This document shows positions 18,264 through 28,237 of a DNA stretch of 64,000 bases, piece by piece; positions within the stretch are counted from its first letter, which is position 1, and every line of letters starts with the position of its first letter. Position numbers and translations under genes: made by a program. Origin of the DNA: Planctomycetaceae bacterium (GTDB lineage: Bacteria > Planctomycetota > Planctomycetia > Planctomycetales > Planctomycetaceae); NCBI GenBank assembly GCA_014762625.1, contig JABURQ010000154.1, positions 16,400 through 80,399 on the forward strand, written 5' to 3'. The notes under the pieces were generated by a model. That model was not told the origin of the DNA. It did no database searches and was given only the letters and a program-made list of their open reading frames with translations.

Positions 18264-20303
18264 ATGTCAGATTCTGATGCTAATTTACAACAGAGCGATC
18301 CGGGAATGGACTCCGGACGTTCTGCAAATCAACCTGATACAAAGGAAAAGCGGCATCTTCCCGATTCACGGGCAAGACCAACTGCGAGATCGTCACAGAG
18401 GCGTATCTGGGCGGTCCTGAAGTTCATGTTGCCGTCTGTTCTCTTATTTGTTTCCGGAACCGGACTTCTCGGTTTGCTCGGGATCGCACAGCGAGTCGGT
18501 TGGATCACATCGGGAACTGTCGCAACAACTGACGCGGGCGGTTCCTCGTCTGCGGGAAGCGTTGATTACATCTGTCCGATGATGTGTACGCCGCCGCAAA
18601 AGGAACCTGGCCGTTGTCCGGTGTGTGCGATGGAACTGGTCCCGGCGTCTGCTGGCGGAGGCGGAGACGAGCGATCGGTGGTTGTTGATCCCGCTTCGCG
18701 TCGTGTGGCGAACATCCAAACCGTGGCTGTTCAGCGGGTGGCGATGACTCGTACGATTCGCGCTGTGGGAGAAATTCAATACGACGAAAGTTCACTGAAA
18801 ACGATATCGGCCTATTCCGATGGGCGTTTCGACAAGTTGTACGTCGACTACACCGGTGCCGTCGTTGAAGCAGGCGACCGTCTGGCTTCGTTCTACTCCC
18901 CCGAGCTGTATTCTGCTCAAGTGGAATATGTTGAGGCAGCCAAAGCTGTGAAACGTCAGACGTCTCAAAACCTGGCCTCGGTCGCTGAAGCGAATCGTCG
19001 CATGCTGGAGAATGTTCGTCAGCGGCTCATCGAACTGGGAATGTCAGAGACACAAGTCAAGCATCTCGCCACCACCGGCGTTCCTCAGAGCCGTCTGGAT
19101 ATCATTGCTCCCATGAGTGGAACAGTGATTGAGAAAGTTGCTGTCGAAGGAGAATACGCGAAGGAAGGGCAAGCGATCTTCCGGTTGGCCAATCTTTCGC
19201 GAGTGTGGCTTGTTCTCAAGCTGTTCCCCGAAGATGCCGCGTCCATTCGATATGGGCAGCGTGTGAAAGCGAGGGTCAAGTCCCTTTCAGGAAGAGTCTT
19301 CATTGGCCGTGTTGCATTTGTTGATCCGGAAGTCGATCAGAAATCCCGAACTGTCGAAGTGAGAGTCGTCGTCGAGAACGAGGACGGGCAATTGCGGATC
19401 GGTGACTACGCGAAAGCTGAGATCGAGGTTCCCCTTTCGAGCTCAAATGGAAGCGACCTCGTTTACGATCCTGAGCTAGCGAACAAATGGATCAGCCCAC
19501 GGCATCCGCACATCATTTCTGACAAGCCGGGTGAATGTCCTCTCTGTGATACCAGTCTCGTTCCCGCTTCCGACTTCGGATTTACGGACCAGCTGCATCA
19601 GCGAGCATCCGCGACAGTGATCCCGCGAAATGCTCTGTTGATGGCGGCGGGACAGAGTGTTGTTTACGTGGAAACTGATCCAGGTCGTTTTGAAATTCGT
19701 CGAGTACAGACGGGTTCTTCTTCCGGGGAGAATGTCGTGATTGTCAAAGGACTGGCCGAAGGTGAACTGGTGGCGACCAATGGAAACTTTCTGCTCGATT
19801 CGCAGATGCAATTGGCCGGCAATCCGTCACTTATTGATCCCCTGCGGGCGCCCGAGCCGCTGGAAATGGTTCCCGGCTTCGAAGCCTCCATGCTCGCTGA
19901 GATTCGCCAACTTCCTGAAGGAGATCAAAAGGTGGTCCATGCACAAATGATCTGTCCGATTACTGAGATGAAACTCGGATCGATGGGAGTTCCACAAAAG
20001 GTCATGGTGAAAGGACAACCTGTCTTCATCTGTTGTGAGGGGTGTCGAGAGGGCCTTCTTGAAGAACCTGATACCAACCTCAGAAAACTTGAAGAGTATC
20101 GGACGAATTTAGAGTCGGGGATGCAAAGGGAACAAGCAACGCTCCCCGATCTACCCTCTATGGGAGCAATGACGCCGCTGACTCCTGGCAGTGACTTGCC
20201 TCCCATGGGGGTGATGACACCGATTTCTCCGAATTCGGGACAACGAGTCTTGCAGGAGCTTCGATCAGCTGAGGCGGAGGCAGACGCAGGGAGGGCACGA
20301 TAA
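18264..20303 (+). CDS. CusB-type RND periplasmic adaptor with a C-terminal CCxGC domain
   Basis: The ATG at 18264 is chosen because GAGGTGA precedes it at good spacing; upstream in-frame starts lack a ribosome site. The 679-residue protein has an N-terminal membrane helix, a variant heavy-metal motif (CPMMCTPPQKEPGRCPVCAM) and the adaptor core. A decayed second motif follows, in which CPICGM has become CPLCDTS. Instead of the DUF3347 of copy 1, the C-terminus carries a CPITEMKLGSMG...CCEGC domain like that of two stand-alone neighbours. A short Pro/Met repeat (LPPMGVMTP-like, twice) ends the protein. It overlaps the pump start by one base (TAATG). Confidence 0.9.
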   Translation: MSDSDANLQQSDPGMDSGRSANQPDTKEKRHLPDSRARPTARSSQRRIWAVLKFMLPSVLLFVSGTGLLGLLGIAQRVGWITSGTVATTDAGGSSSAGSVDYICPMMCTPPQKEPGRCPVCAMELVPASAGGGGDERSVVVDPASRRVANIQTVAVQRVAMTRTIRAVGEIQYDESSLKTISAYSDGRFDKLYVDYTGAVVEAGDRLASFYSPELYSAQVEYVEAAKAVKRQTSQNLASVAEANRRMLENVRQRLIELGMSETQVKHLATTGVPQSRLDIIAPMSGTVIEKVAVEGEYAKEGQAIFRLANLSRVWLVLKLFPEDAASIRYGQRVKARVKSLSGRVFIGRVAFVDPEVDQKSRTVEVRVVVENEDGQLRIGDYAKAEIEVPLSSSNGSDLVYDPELANKWISPRHPHIISDKPGECPLCDTSLVPASDFGFTDQLHQRASATVIPRNALLMAAGQSVVYVETDPGRFEIRRVQTGSSSGENVVIVKGLAEGELVATNGNFLLDSQMQLAGNPSLIDPLRAPEPLEMVPGFEASMLAEIRQLPEGDQKVVHAQMICPITEMKLGSMGVPQKVMVKGQPVFICCEGCREGLLEEPDTNLRKLEEYRTNLESGMQREQATLPDLPSMGAMTPLTPGSDLPPMGVMTPISPNSGQRVLQELRSAEAEADAGRAR

Positions 20304-23300
20304 TGAAATGGCTCATCAACTTTTGCATTCGCGAACGAATACTGATTGGGATCGCTTCGATCGGTTTGATTGCTTACGGCTGGTACGCTGCTCAGCACGT
20401 TCCTGTCGATGCCATTCCCAACGTTGGCGAGAATCAGGTGATTGTGCTCACCGAATGGATGGGGCGGTCTCCCAAAGACATTGAAGACCAGATTACCTAT
20501 CCGCTGTCGATCGCTTTGCAAGCGGTCCCTGGCTCGAAGAGTGTCCGCGGAAAGAGCATGTTTGGATTTAGCTTCGTGCAAGTGACGTTTGATGACGACG
20601 TCGACTTCTATTGGGCGCGCTCGCGTGTTGCTGAGCAACTGACGACAGTTGCTGGATCCTTGCCTGACGGCATCACGCCGACACTGGCTCCCGATGCGAC
20701 TGCTCTGGGGCAGATTTACTATTACGTCCTGGAACCACCCCCGGGCATGGACCTGGCGGAACTACGATCAAAGCAGGACTTCTTCGTCAAATATGCTTTG
20801 CAGTCGGTCGATGGAGTGGCGGAAGTCGCGTCGATCGGGGGGTATGTTCGGCAGTACCAGATTGACGTCGATCCCGACGAACTCCGTTATCACAATCTTC
20901 CTCTGAACAAGGTCATCGATGCTGTGAAAGCGTCGAACATCGACGTCGGTGCAAAGACCGTCGAGAAAGGGGACATGGAATACATCGTTCGGGGGAAAGG
21001 CTTTATCGGAGCGGGCAAGACCGAACAGGAAACGCTCGAACAGATCGAAGAGACAGTTGTGGCGACCCAGGACGGTGTTCCGATTACGCTCAAGGAATTG
21101 GCTGACGTTCAAGTCGGCCCCTCTTTCCGCCGCGGCGCTCTCGACTTCAACGGCCACGAGGCTGTTGGCGGAGTCGTGGTGATGAGGTATGGAGAGAATC
21201 CTCGAGAGGTGATCGAGCGAGTGAAAGCGAAGATCAAATCGCTCGAAGCCGAACTCGACGGCATCCAGATCATCGGGGTATACGACCGCACCGAATTGAT
21301 TCACGAAACGATCGCAACACTGACGAAGGCACTCTCAGAAGAAACGTTGATCACGATTGTGGTGATGGTGCTGTTTCTGCTTCATTTCCGTGCCAGCCTC
21401 ATTATTGCCATCACCCTACCGACAGCTGTGCTGATGTCGTTTATCGCCATGCATCTGTTTGGGGTGGACGCAAATATTATGTCGCTAGCGGGGATCGCGA
21501 TTGCCATCGGGACCATGGTCGACATGGGAATCATCATTCTTGAGAACATCTACGATCACCTGGCCGAATGGGAAGCGCACGGTTCTCCCGGTGGTTCGGA
21601 AGGTCGTCTGATTGTCATTCGCGATTCGGCTGCGGAAGTCGTTCCGGCGGTGATGACGGCAGTGACCACGACCATCGTCAGCTTTCTACCAGTGTTCTTT
21701 CTCACCGGTCGTGATCACAGACTATTCGCTCCCTTGGCATGGACGAAGACGTTCGCGCTGGCTTCGAGTTTGATCGTCGCGGTCATCATTGTTCCCATGC
21801 TCTGTCGGGTCTTACTGCGAAGTGCAAAACCGACTAAGTTGAAGCGGTTCGGGTCGGCTATGGGGCTGGGACTGATCAGCGGTCTGCTAATTCATTTCCT
21901 CTGGGCTGAGCGAGTCGTTCACTGGACTGGACTTTTCCATCCGGCGAATGTTGCGATCGGGACTTTGCTTGGCGCTTTCATGGGGTGGTGGTTGGCATCG
22001 GAACGGGTCCGTCCCCTGGCACAAAATCCCGTCAGTCGTTCTGTCCTGTGGATGTACGGCGGTCGGTTGAAGTTCGCTCTCAATCACAAACTTCTCGCTT
22101 TGTCCGCACCCGCACTTATCTTCGTAATTGGTCTGGGTGCCTGGATCGGACTGCCGACCGTACTTAAGCCGGTTGAACAGTTCGCCAATGTGATGGGAGC
22201 CGACCTGAATGAAGTTCCCGGCTACGTCGACGCCAAGCACCTGTTCACCGGGTTAAAAACTGACGACTGGATCGCACTCGACGAAGGAAGCTGGTTCTAC
22301 ATGCCCAGCCTGTATCCCGCTTCGAGTTTCAATCAGGCGATGGAAACCTTGCAGGCACAAGATGCCATGATCAAGCAGATTCCCGAGGTCGCCAACGTCC
22401 TCGGAAAGATTGGGCGCGTCGAGTCGGCTCTTGATCCTGCTCCAGCTGCGATGGTTGAAACCTACGTCATGCTGAAACCGCGAGAGCAATGGCGTGCAGG
22501 GATGAATGAGCGCAAGATTTGGGACGAGATCAACAAGGTCGCCACCCTTCCAGGAATTACGCCAGCCTCACCACTTCAACCAATCGAAGGTCGGGTCGTG
22601 ATGTTGCAGGCGGGGATCAAAGCTTCTATGGCGGTGCGGATCTACGGAGACAACCTCAAGGGTCTTTCTCAAGCCGCTCAGGCAGTCGCCGAGCATCTGA
22701 AGTCGCATCACCTCGTCAACTCTGGCACGGTCAATCCCGACATTGTGATGGGTAAGCCTTATGTTGAATTCGAAGTGAATCGAAAAGAGGCAGCTCGCTA
22801 TAGCATGAACGTCATGATGGTCAACCAGATTGTCGCCGCCGGCTTGGGCGGACTCGACGTCACAGAGACGGTTGAAGGACGGGAACGTTATCCGATTCAA
22901 GTGAGATACGAACGCAGCGTACGTGAACATCTTGAAGACCTGGGGGCCATTCCCGTTGTGACGCATACCAACGAAGTTGTACCTCTTGGCGATCTTGCAG
23001 ATGTGACGACGACGTGGGGACCAGGAGCGATCAATAGCGAAGATGCGAGGCTCGTGGCGCACGTCTCCTTTTCTCCGCAAGGCAATGCCGGCGATCTGGA
23101 GACAGTCGATTCTGTCATGGCTTCGCTTCGCGGAGCGCGAATAATTGGTGATCTGAAATTTCCCGAGGGGAACTTCGAACTTCAACCGGTCGGTTCCTTT
23201 CAGAATCAAATCGAAGCCAATCGCCGACTGATGTGGATCGTCCCATTGGTAATTCTGATCAACTTGCTGTTGCACTACCTGCACTTCCGCAACCTGCCGA

Positions 23301-23806
23301 TCTCGCTGGTTGTCTTTTCGGGGATTCCAGTCGCAGCAGCCGGTGGCATGATTGCGGTGGCGGTGATGGGCGTCGACATGAACACAGCCATGTGGGTTGG
23401 ATTTATTGCTTTGTTCGGACTGGCAGCCGACGACGGTATCGTGATGGCAACCTACATGCGGGAGACGCTCAAGCGTCGTTCCGTTCGGAATGTCGCAGAG
23501 ATTCGAGCAGCAATTTATGAGGCTGGACTCAAGCGGATTCGTCCCTGTGTGATGACGACCGTGACAACCCTCGCCGCTCTCGTTCCGGTGCTGATGTCGG
23601 ATGGGCGGGGCGCCGATGTCGCCCGCGCGATGGCTCTCCCCGTATTTGGCGGAATGCTCATTGAACCTTTCACGACGTTCATCGTTCCGACGCTCTACTG
23701 CGCCTACATGGAATTCAAGATGCAGGCTGGTCTCGAAGATGAAGTCTTCAATCTCGATGAACGTTCGTCAGAACTGGATCGACTCCACAATTCGCAAGCT
23801 GCATGA
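20303..23806 (+). CDS. CusA/CzcA-family heavy-metal RND pump (copy 2)
   Basis: This 1167-residue inner-membrane pump is a close paralogue of the one at 13876-17385, colinear over its whole length and sharing the extra hydrophobic insert and long periplasmic loop. The fourth helix reads GTMVDMGIIILEN with Asp407 and Glu414, the monovalent-metal pattern. Its ATG overlaps the adaptor stop, so the two are translationally coupled. The two cassettes are best explained by an old tandem duplication with later divergence of the adaptor C-termini. Different metal preference or expression is possible but cannot be read here. Confidence 0.93.
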   Translation: MKWLINFCIRERILIGIASIGLIAYGWYAAQHVPVDAIPNVGENQVIVLTEWMGRSPKDIEDQITYPLSIALQAVPGSKSVRGKSMFGFSFVQVTFDDDVDFYWARSRVAEQLTTVAGSLPDGITPTLAPDATALGQIYYYVLEPPPGMDLAELRSKQDFFVKYALQSVDGVAEVASIGGYVRQYQIDVDPDELRYHNLPLNKVIDAVKASNIDVGAKTVEKGDMEYIVRGKGFIGAGKTEQETLEQIEETVVATQDGVPITLKELADVQVGPSFRRGALDFNGHEAVGGVVVMRYGENPREVIERVKAKIKSLEAELDGIQIIGVYDRTELIHETIATLTKALSEETLITIVVMVLFLLHFRASLIIAITLPTAVLMSFIAMHLFGVDANIMSLAGIAIAIGTMVDMGIIILENIYDHLAEWEAHGSPGGSEGRLIVIRDSAAEVVPAVMTAVTTTIVSFLPVFFLTGRDHRLFAPLAWTKTFALASSLIVAVIIVPMLCRVLLRSAKPTKLKRFGSAMGLGLISGLLIHFLWAERVVHWTGLFHPANVAIGTLLGAFMGWWLASERVRPLAQNPVSRSVLWMYGGRLKFALNHKLLALSAPALIFVIGLGAWIGLPTVLKPVEQFANVMGADLNEVPGYVDAKHLFTGLKTDDWIALDEGSWFYMPSLYPASSFNQAMETLQAQDAMIKQIPEVANVLGKIGRVESALDPAPAAMVETYVMLKPREQWRAGMNERKIWDEINKVATLPGITPASPLQPIEGRVVMLQAGIKASMAVRIYGDNLKGLSQAAQAVAEHLKSHHLVNSGTVNPDIVMGKPYVEFEVNRKEAARYSMNVMMVNQIVAAGLGGLDVTETVEGRERYPIQVRYERSVREHLEDLGAIPVVTHTNEVVPLGDLADVTTTWGPGAINSEDARLVAHVSFSPQGNAGDLETVDSVMASLRGARIIGDLKFPEGNFELQPVGSFQNQIEANRRLMWIVPLVILINLLLHYLHFRNLPISLVVFSGIPVAAAGGMIAVAVMGVDMNTAMWVGFIALFGLAADDGIVMATYMRETLKRRSVRNVAEIRAAIYEAGLKRIRPCVMTTVTTLAALVPVLMSDGRGADVARAMALPVFGGMLIEPFTTFIVPTLYCAYMEFKMQAGLEDEVFNLDERSSELDRLHNSQAA

Positions 23807-23865
23807 GATGCCATGAAACCTCCTTTGATAGCCGCAGGTCATTAGGCGCAAGTCACGAGGACATT

Positions 23866-24636
23866 ATGAATCACTTTAAAAGAAAACTGCAATTACTTGG
23901 CTGGCACACATACTACGACGGATGGACATTCACAGTCTTTCGATCAGTCGTTAAAGCGTCAGAAATCTTGAAACTTCGTGGGACCAGGTCTTCCTGGTTT
24001 CAGGAGATGGCGGAGAGACAATTTGACAACAGGTTCAAAGTGAAAACCCGAGGGATTGTTTCCACCAAACAACTCGGTTATTCGGCAGAACAAAGGATTC
24101 ATGCCGTCGTGTACCTTCCAACTCGGGCATCAAGTATTGCCTGGCTGCTCTCCGTTTTGCCAATTGATTACGAACGGTTTAGTTTTGTGGATTTCGGATC
24201 GGGTAGAGGGAGAGTTCTTCTGGTCGCGGGACAGTTTCCTTTTCGTTCTGTGGCTGGGGTTGAGTTGTCTACCGAACTCCATCAAATCGCTTCTCGCAAC
24301 ATTTTGAGCTCGAAAATACTGTGTCGAAAATGCAGCAGTCTCTCTTCTCACAACGCAAATGCGTGTGACTTTGAAATTCCGGAGTCCCCTCTGGTGGCCT
24401 TCTTATACAATCCGTTTTCCCAGGTCGTCCTGAAAACAGTGCTGGAAAATCTTCATGCGGCAACGACGCAGCAATCGCGTCCATTAATTGTCATTTACCA
24501 TAACCCGGTCTACTCAAAAGAAATTGAAGAAGGTGATAAGTTGCGCGATGCATTCCATGCCTGTCTGCCTGGCCACGGATGGAATATCTACGCCAATGAA
24601 CACGCGATTTCGACCCCATCAGAATCATCATTTTAA
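23866..24636 (+). CDS. Class I SAM-dependent methyltransferase-like protein
   Basis: This 256-residue protein starts at the ATG at 23866, which has GAGGA five bases upstream; earlier in-frame codons have no such site. The centre carries FVDFGSGRGRVLLVAGQF, the glycine-rich SAM-binding loop of Rossmann methyltransferases, followed by an acidic residue in VAGVELS. A later FLYNPF motif fits the active-site strand. The substrate is unknown. Similar stand-alone proteins are annotated only as class I methyltransferases. Its place between a copper pump and a copper-binding protein is suggestive but does not define a role. Confidence 0.72.
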   Translation: MNHFKRKLQLLGWHTYYDGWTFTVFRSVVKASEILKLRGTRSSWFQEMAERQFDNRFKVKTRGIVSTKQLGYSAEQRIHAVVYLPTRASSIAWLLSVLPIDYERFSFVDFGSGRGRVLLVAGQFPFRSVAGVELSTELHQIASRNILSSKILCRKCSSLSSHNANACDFEIPESPLVAFLYNPFSQVVLKTVLENLHAATTQQSRPLIVIYHNPVYSKEIEEGDKLRDAFHACLPGHGWNIYANEHAISTPSESSF

Positions 24637-24705
24637 CGCAACTCGAATCGTAGACGTATCGGCGTTCGATAGCAGCTTGCGATTCAGCAATGTAAGGAGA
24701 CGAAA

Positions 24706-25164
24706 ATGAAAATGCTTACTGTCCTCACTACCGTTTTTGCATTCAGCATGTCCGGCTCGATCTTCGCAGATGGAGGCCCCGACCATGACGGCGAGGCGAA
24801 ACGTGATCACCTCCGCGCGCAAGCTCAAAAGATCTGCCCTGTTTCTGGAAAGCCTCTCGGCAGCATGGGGAAACCGATCAAGGTTGCTGTTGGAGAGCAG
24901 AAGGAAGAAGTTTTTCTCTGTTGCCAAGGCTGCACCCAAGGTCAACTCAATCCTCAGCACTGGGCGACAATCCATTCGAATATCGCCAAGGCCCAAGGCA
25001 AGTGCCCTGTCATGCAGAAGCCTTTGCCATCACAACCGAAGTGGACAATTGTCGAAGGGCAAATTGTCTATATCTGCTGCCCTCCATGCACGAAGAAAAT
25101 CGCAGCCGATCCGGAAACCTATTTGAGCCGTGTCGATGGCTACTACTCACAAACCATTAAGTAA
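24706..25164 (+). CDS. Exported protein with two tandem paired-cysteine domains
   Basis: This 152-residue protein has a short signal peptide (MLTVLTTVFAFSMSGSIFA). Two copies of the local metal domain follow. The first is CPVSGKPLGSMG...FLCCQGC (about residues 44-80). The second is CPVMQKPLPSQP...YICCPPC (about 105-130), where LGSMG is lost and CCxGC has become CCPPC. A GAxHxH-like DHDGEAKRDH stretch follows the signal. It starts after an AAGGAGAC ribosome site. The tandem arrangement shows that this domain is an autonomous unit in this region. Periplasmic copper binding is inferred from the company it keeps. Confidence 0.72.
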   Translation: MKMLTVLTTVFAFSMSGSIFADGGPDHDGEAKRDHLRAQAQKICPVSGKPLGSMGKPIKVAVGEQKEEVFLCCQGCTQGQLNPQHWATIHSNIAKAQGKCPVMQKPLPSQPKWTIVEGQIVYICCPPCTKKIAADPETYLSRVDGYYSQTIK

Positions 25165-25311
25165 CCGTTTGCCTGAAAGGACTGCCGGGGTCAAGATTCC
25201 GACAGTTGAGATCAAACAATGCAGATGACATTCAGGGACGAACGGCATCTTCTGGTTTCTTCTGACAAAGAACTGACACGTTGAGATTTCGAATTGAAAG
25301 GATTCAAAACG

Positions 25312-25524
25312 ATGAAACAATCACCACTGATCGTGTTAACGATCTGTAATTTGCTTCTGTTTTCTGCTACCGGCTGTCAGTCTTCACGGCAGACCGTCGC
25401 CAGCCCGGTTTGGGATGGACAGATTGCAGAAGACGAAAATTCCGGCACAACATCTGAAATGAGAGTGGCAAGTCGACCGGTGTCGACATCCTCACCGGGC
25501 GGTTCGTGCCAGAGTTGCCATTGA
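25312..25524 (+). CDS. Small lipoprotein ending in CQSCH
   Basis: This 70-residue protein starts at ATG 25312; a TTG at 25294 is a weaker alternative. It has a lipoprotein signal (MKQSPLIVLTICNLLLFSATGC). The mature part is only about 50 residues, hydrophilic, and ends in GGSCQSCH followed directly by the stop. The CxxCH at the extreme C-terminus is the c-type heme attachment motif, but there is no cytochrome fold around it, so metal binding is as likely as heme attachment. No family was recognised. It lies just upstream of the copper ATPase. Confidence 0.55.
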   Translation: MKQSPLIVLTICNLLLFSATGCQSSRQTVASPVWDGQIAEDENSGTTSEMRVASRPVSTSSPGGSCQSCH

Positions 25525-25698
25525 AAACTGAGTGATTTGGAGATTGAGGTTCGCCGTCACAGGCGGCAATCCTCACTCCGGCTTTCGAAAAAGACATATG
25601 TTTCGGAAAGTCAAGACGATCTTCCGAGTTGATAGAAGAATTGAAGATGCCTTGCGGTACCTGGCATGGGGCCGAAAGGATGTTGAGAGTGATTCGAT

Positions 25699-28206
25699 AT
25701 GGCAATTGACCCAATTTGCGGAATGACAGTGTCCGAAACAACGGACCTGAAGACGACCGTTGATGGCGAGACCTACTTTTTCTGTAGTCCGAACTGTCTT
25801 AAGAAATTTACACAGAAGAATACCGAGACGAGTGAGTCGCATGGCTGCTGTGGTGAGGAAAAACCCAGTTTGGTTCAGCTTGGACAAAAGAGCTCAAGCG
25901 AGCCTGCTGCGCACGATTGTTGTCACGGGGAGAATGGGAGCGATGGCTCGATGGCAGTGAACGCGTCGAGCGAGGCAAAATACATTTGCCCGATGTGTCC
26001 TGGAGTTGAGAGCGATGTGCCGGGAGACTGTCCAAAGTGTGGCATGGCGCTGGAACGTAATCCCTCGTACCGCGGCGAGAGCAAAACGATCTACACCTGT
26101 CCGATGCATCCAGAGATCGAACAGGAGGGACCGGGTGATTGTCCGATCTGTGGAATGGACCTCGAACCGAAGACAATTGTCGTCAACGACGAGGAAGATA
26201 ACACCGAACTGAATTCGATGACGCGTCGATTGTGGGTGTCCGTTGTCCTGACAATTCCAATCATGTTGTTGGCGATGGGAGAGATGGTCGGAATTCCCAT
26301 CCAGTCATGGGTTGACACTCAGGCATCGCATTGGCTTCAACTGATACTGGCGACACCGGTGTTTTTCTGGTGCGGTTGGCCGTTTCTGGTTCGGGGTGTC
26401 CGCTCTTTGAAAACCGGCAACCTGAATATGTTCACTCTCATCGCGATGGGAACAGCAGCGGCCTACTTCTTCAGCCTCTTCGCGATGTCGTTTCCGCATC
26501 TGATCCCCGCAAGTTTCCTGACCCATGGTGAAGTTCCCGTCTACTTCGAAGCCGCAGCGATGATTATCGCTTTAGTCTTGCTCGGGCAGGTTCTTGAACT
26601 TCGAGCCCGCAAACAGACGAGCGGAGCGATTCGCGAACTGATGTCGCTGTCTCCAGACACGGCTCGGGTCGTGCGCGACGGTCAGGAACAAGTCATTCCC
26701 CTTGATCAGGTTGTCGAAGGCGACCGAATCCGCATCGTTCCCGGCGAAAAGATTCCCGTTGATGGTTCGGTCATGAGTGGAAGCAGCACCGTCGATGAAT
26801 CGATGATTACCGGCGAGCCGATCCCGATCCGCAAACAGAAAGGCGATCAAACTATCGGAGGAACGGTCAACCAGACTGGTTCATTTGAAATGGTCGCAGA
26901 GAAAGTCGGTAGCGAAACCACGTTGTCTCGTATCGTTGAAATGGTCGCCAACGCTCAGCGAAGCCGAGCACCAATTCAAAAACTCGCCGATACTGTTTCG
27001 GGATACTTCGTACCGGCTGTGATCTTGGTCTCCATGTTGACATTTGTTCTCTGGGCAATCTTTGGACCGGAAGCGTCACGATTTTCGTATGCTTTTGTGA
27101 ATGCCGTTGCCGTGCTGGTCATCGCGTGCCCCTGCGCACTGGGGCTGGCAACGCCGATGTCGATTATGGTCGGGGTCGGACGAGGAGCGAAGGAAGGCGT
27201 TCTCATTAAAGATGCCGAGTCGCTCGAAGTGTTAGAGAAAGTCGACTACCTGATTGTCGACAAGACCGGAACACTCACCGAAGGTCGTCCTCGACTCACC
27301 GATGTAATTTCGCTTAGCGAGGTGAGTAAAGAAGAACTGTTAAGAATAACTGCCTCGCTCGAACAGCAAAGCGAACATCCGCTCGGTGAAGCGATTCTCG
27401 CAGCCGCTCGCGAGCAGGGACTCGACCTTCCAGAGGTTGAAGAGTTTGATTCTTCAACAGGCCTGGGAATCCAAGGGAAGGTCAAAAACCAAAATCTGCT
27501 GATCGGAAGCCCGGTGTTCCTCAAACAAAACGGCATTACCGGAGTTGATGAAGCGCAGCAACAAGCAGACGAGTTGCGATCTCAGGGAAGCACCGTTGTG
27601 CATGTTGCGATCGACAACCAGCTCGCAGGTTTATTGGCTGTCAACGATCCGATTAAGGAATCAACGCCGCAAGCGGTTGAAGGGCTACACAAACTCGGTA
27701 TCAAGATCGCCATGCTCACAGGCGACAACGAAGTGACTGCGCAGCATGTCGCAAAACAACTTAATATTGACGAGGTGGGAGCAGGCGTCAGCCCCGAAGA
27801 CAAGCACAATCGTGTTGAGGAATTAAAAAAGCAGGGCAAGATCGTCGCGATGGCGGGCGATGGAATCAACGATGCTCCCGCCCTGGCTGCCTCTGACGTG
27901 GGGATCGCAATGGGAACTGGAACCGATGTCGCGATCGAGAGCGCTGGTGTAACACTCGTTAAAGGAGACCTGCGTGGGATCGAACGAGCAATTCGCCTGA
28001 GCCGTATCACAATGAAGAACATTCGCCAGAACCTGTTCTTCGCATTCATCTATAACACTCTGGGAGTGCCGATTGCAGCAGGTCTCCTCTATCCATTCTT
28101 TGGAATCTTGTTGAGCCCCATGATCGCGGCAGCGGCGATGAGCTTGAGCTCCGTCTCTGTCATTGCGAACTCTTTGCGACTACGAACTGTCCGGCTGGAT
28201 GGATGA
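25699..28206 (+). CDS. copA: Cu+-exporting P1B-type ATPase with N-terminal YHS and heavy-metal-binding domains
   Basis: This 835-residue ATPase opens with a YHS-like domain (DPICGMTV...FFCSPNC, residues 4-34). Two heavy-metal-binding motifs follow ([20 protein letters not shown] and [20 protein letters not shown], about 95-155). The ATPase core has the membrane CPC motif (477-479), DKTGT (Asp521), the HP motif in SEHPLGEA, and GDGIND near residue 720. CPC together with these N-terminal domains is typical of Cu(I) export from the cytosol. It lacks the usual MxCxxC ferredoxin-like HMA domain, which the YHS/HMBD units replace, as in a known subgroup. Transcription is colinear with the adjoining genes. 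Confidence 0.93.
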   Translation: MAIDPICGMTVSETTDLKTTVDGETYFFCSPNCLKKFTQKNTETSESHGCCGEEKPSLVQLGQKSSSEPAAHDCCHGENGSDGSMAVNASSEAKYICPMCPGVESDVPGDCPKCGMALERNPSYRGESKTIYTCPMHPEIEQEGPGDCPICGMDLEPKTIVVNDEEDNTELNSMTRRLWVSVVLTIPIMLLAMGEMVGIPIQSWVDTQASHWLQLILATPVFFWCGWPFLVRGVRSLKTGNLNMFTLIAMGTAAAYFFSLFAMSFPHLIPASFLTHGEVPVYFEAAAMIIALVLLGQVLELRARKQTSGAIRELMSLSPDTARVVRDGQEQVIPLDQVVEGDRIRIVPGEKIPVDGSVMSGSSTVDESMITGEPIPIRKQKGDQTIGGTVNQTGSFEMVAEKVGSETTLSRIVEMVANAQRSRAPIQKLADTVSGYFVPAVILVSMLTFVLWAIFGPEASRFSYAFVNAVAVLVIACPCALGLATPMSIMVGVGRGAKEGVLIKDAESLEVLEKVDYLIVDKTGTLTEGRPRLTDVISLSEVSKEELLRITASLEQQSEHPLGEAILAAAREQGLDLPEVEEFDSSTGLGIQGKVKNQNLLIGSPVFLKQNGITGVDEAQQQADELRSQGSTVVHVAIDNQLAGLLAVNDPIKESTPQAVEGLHKLGIKIAMLTGDNEVTAQHVAKQLNIDEVGAGVSPEDKHNRVEELKKQGKIVAMAGDGINDAPALAASDVGIAMGTGTDVAIESAGVTLVKGDLRGIERAIRLSRITMKNIRQNLFFAFIYNTLGVPIAAGLLYPFFGILLSPMIAAAAMSLSSVSVIANSLRLRTVRLDG

Positions 28207-28237
28207 GCAGTGAACAAATTGAATCGAGTTGAAGTTG

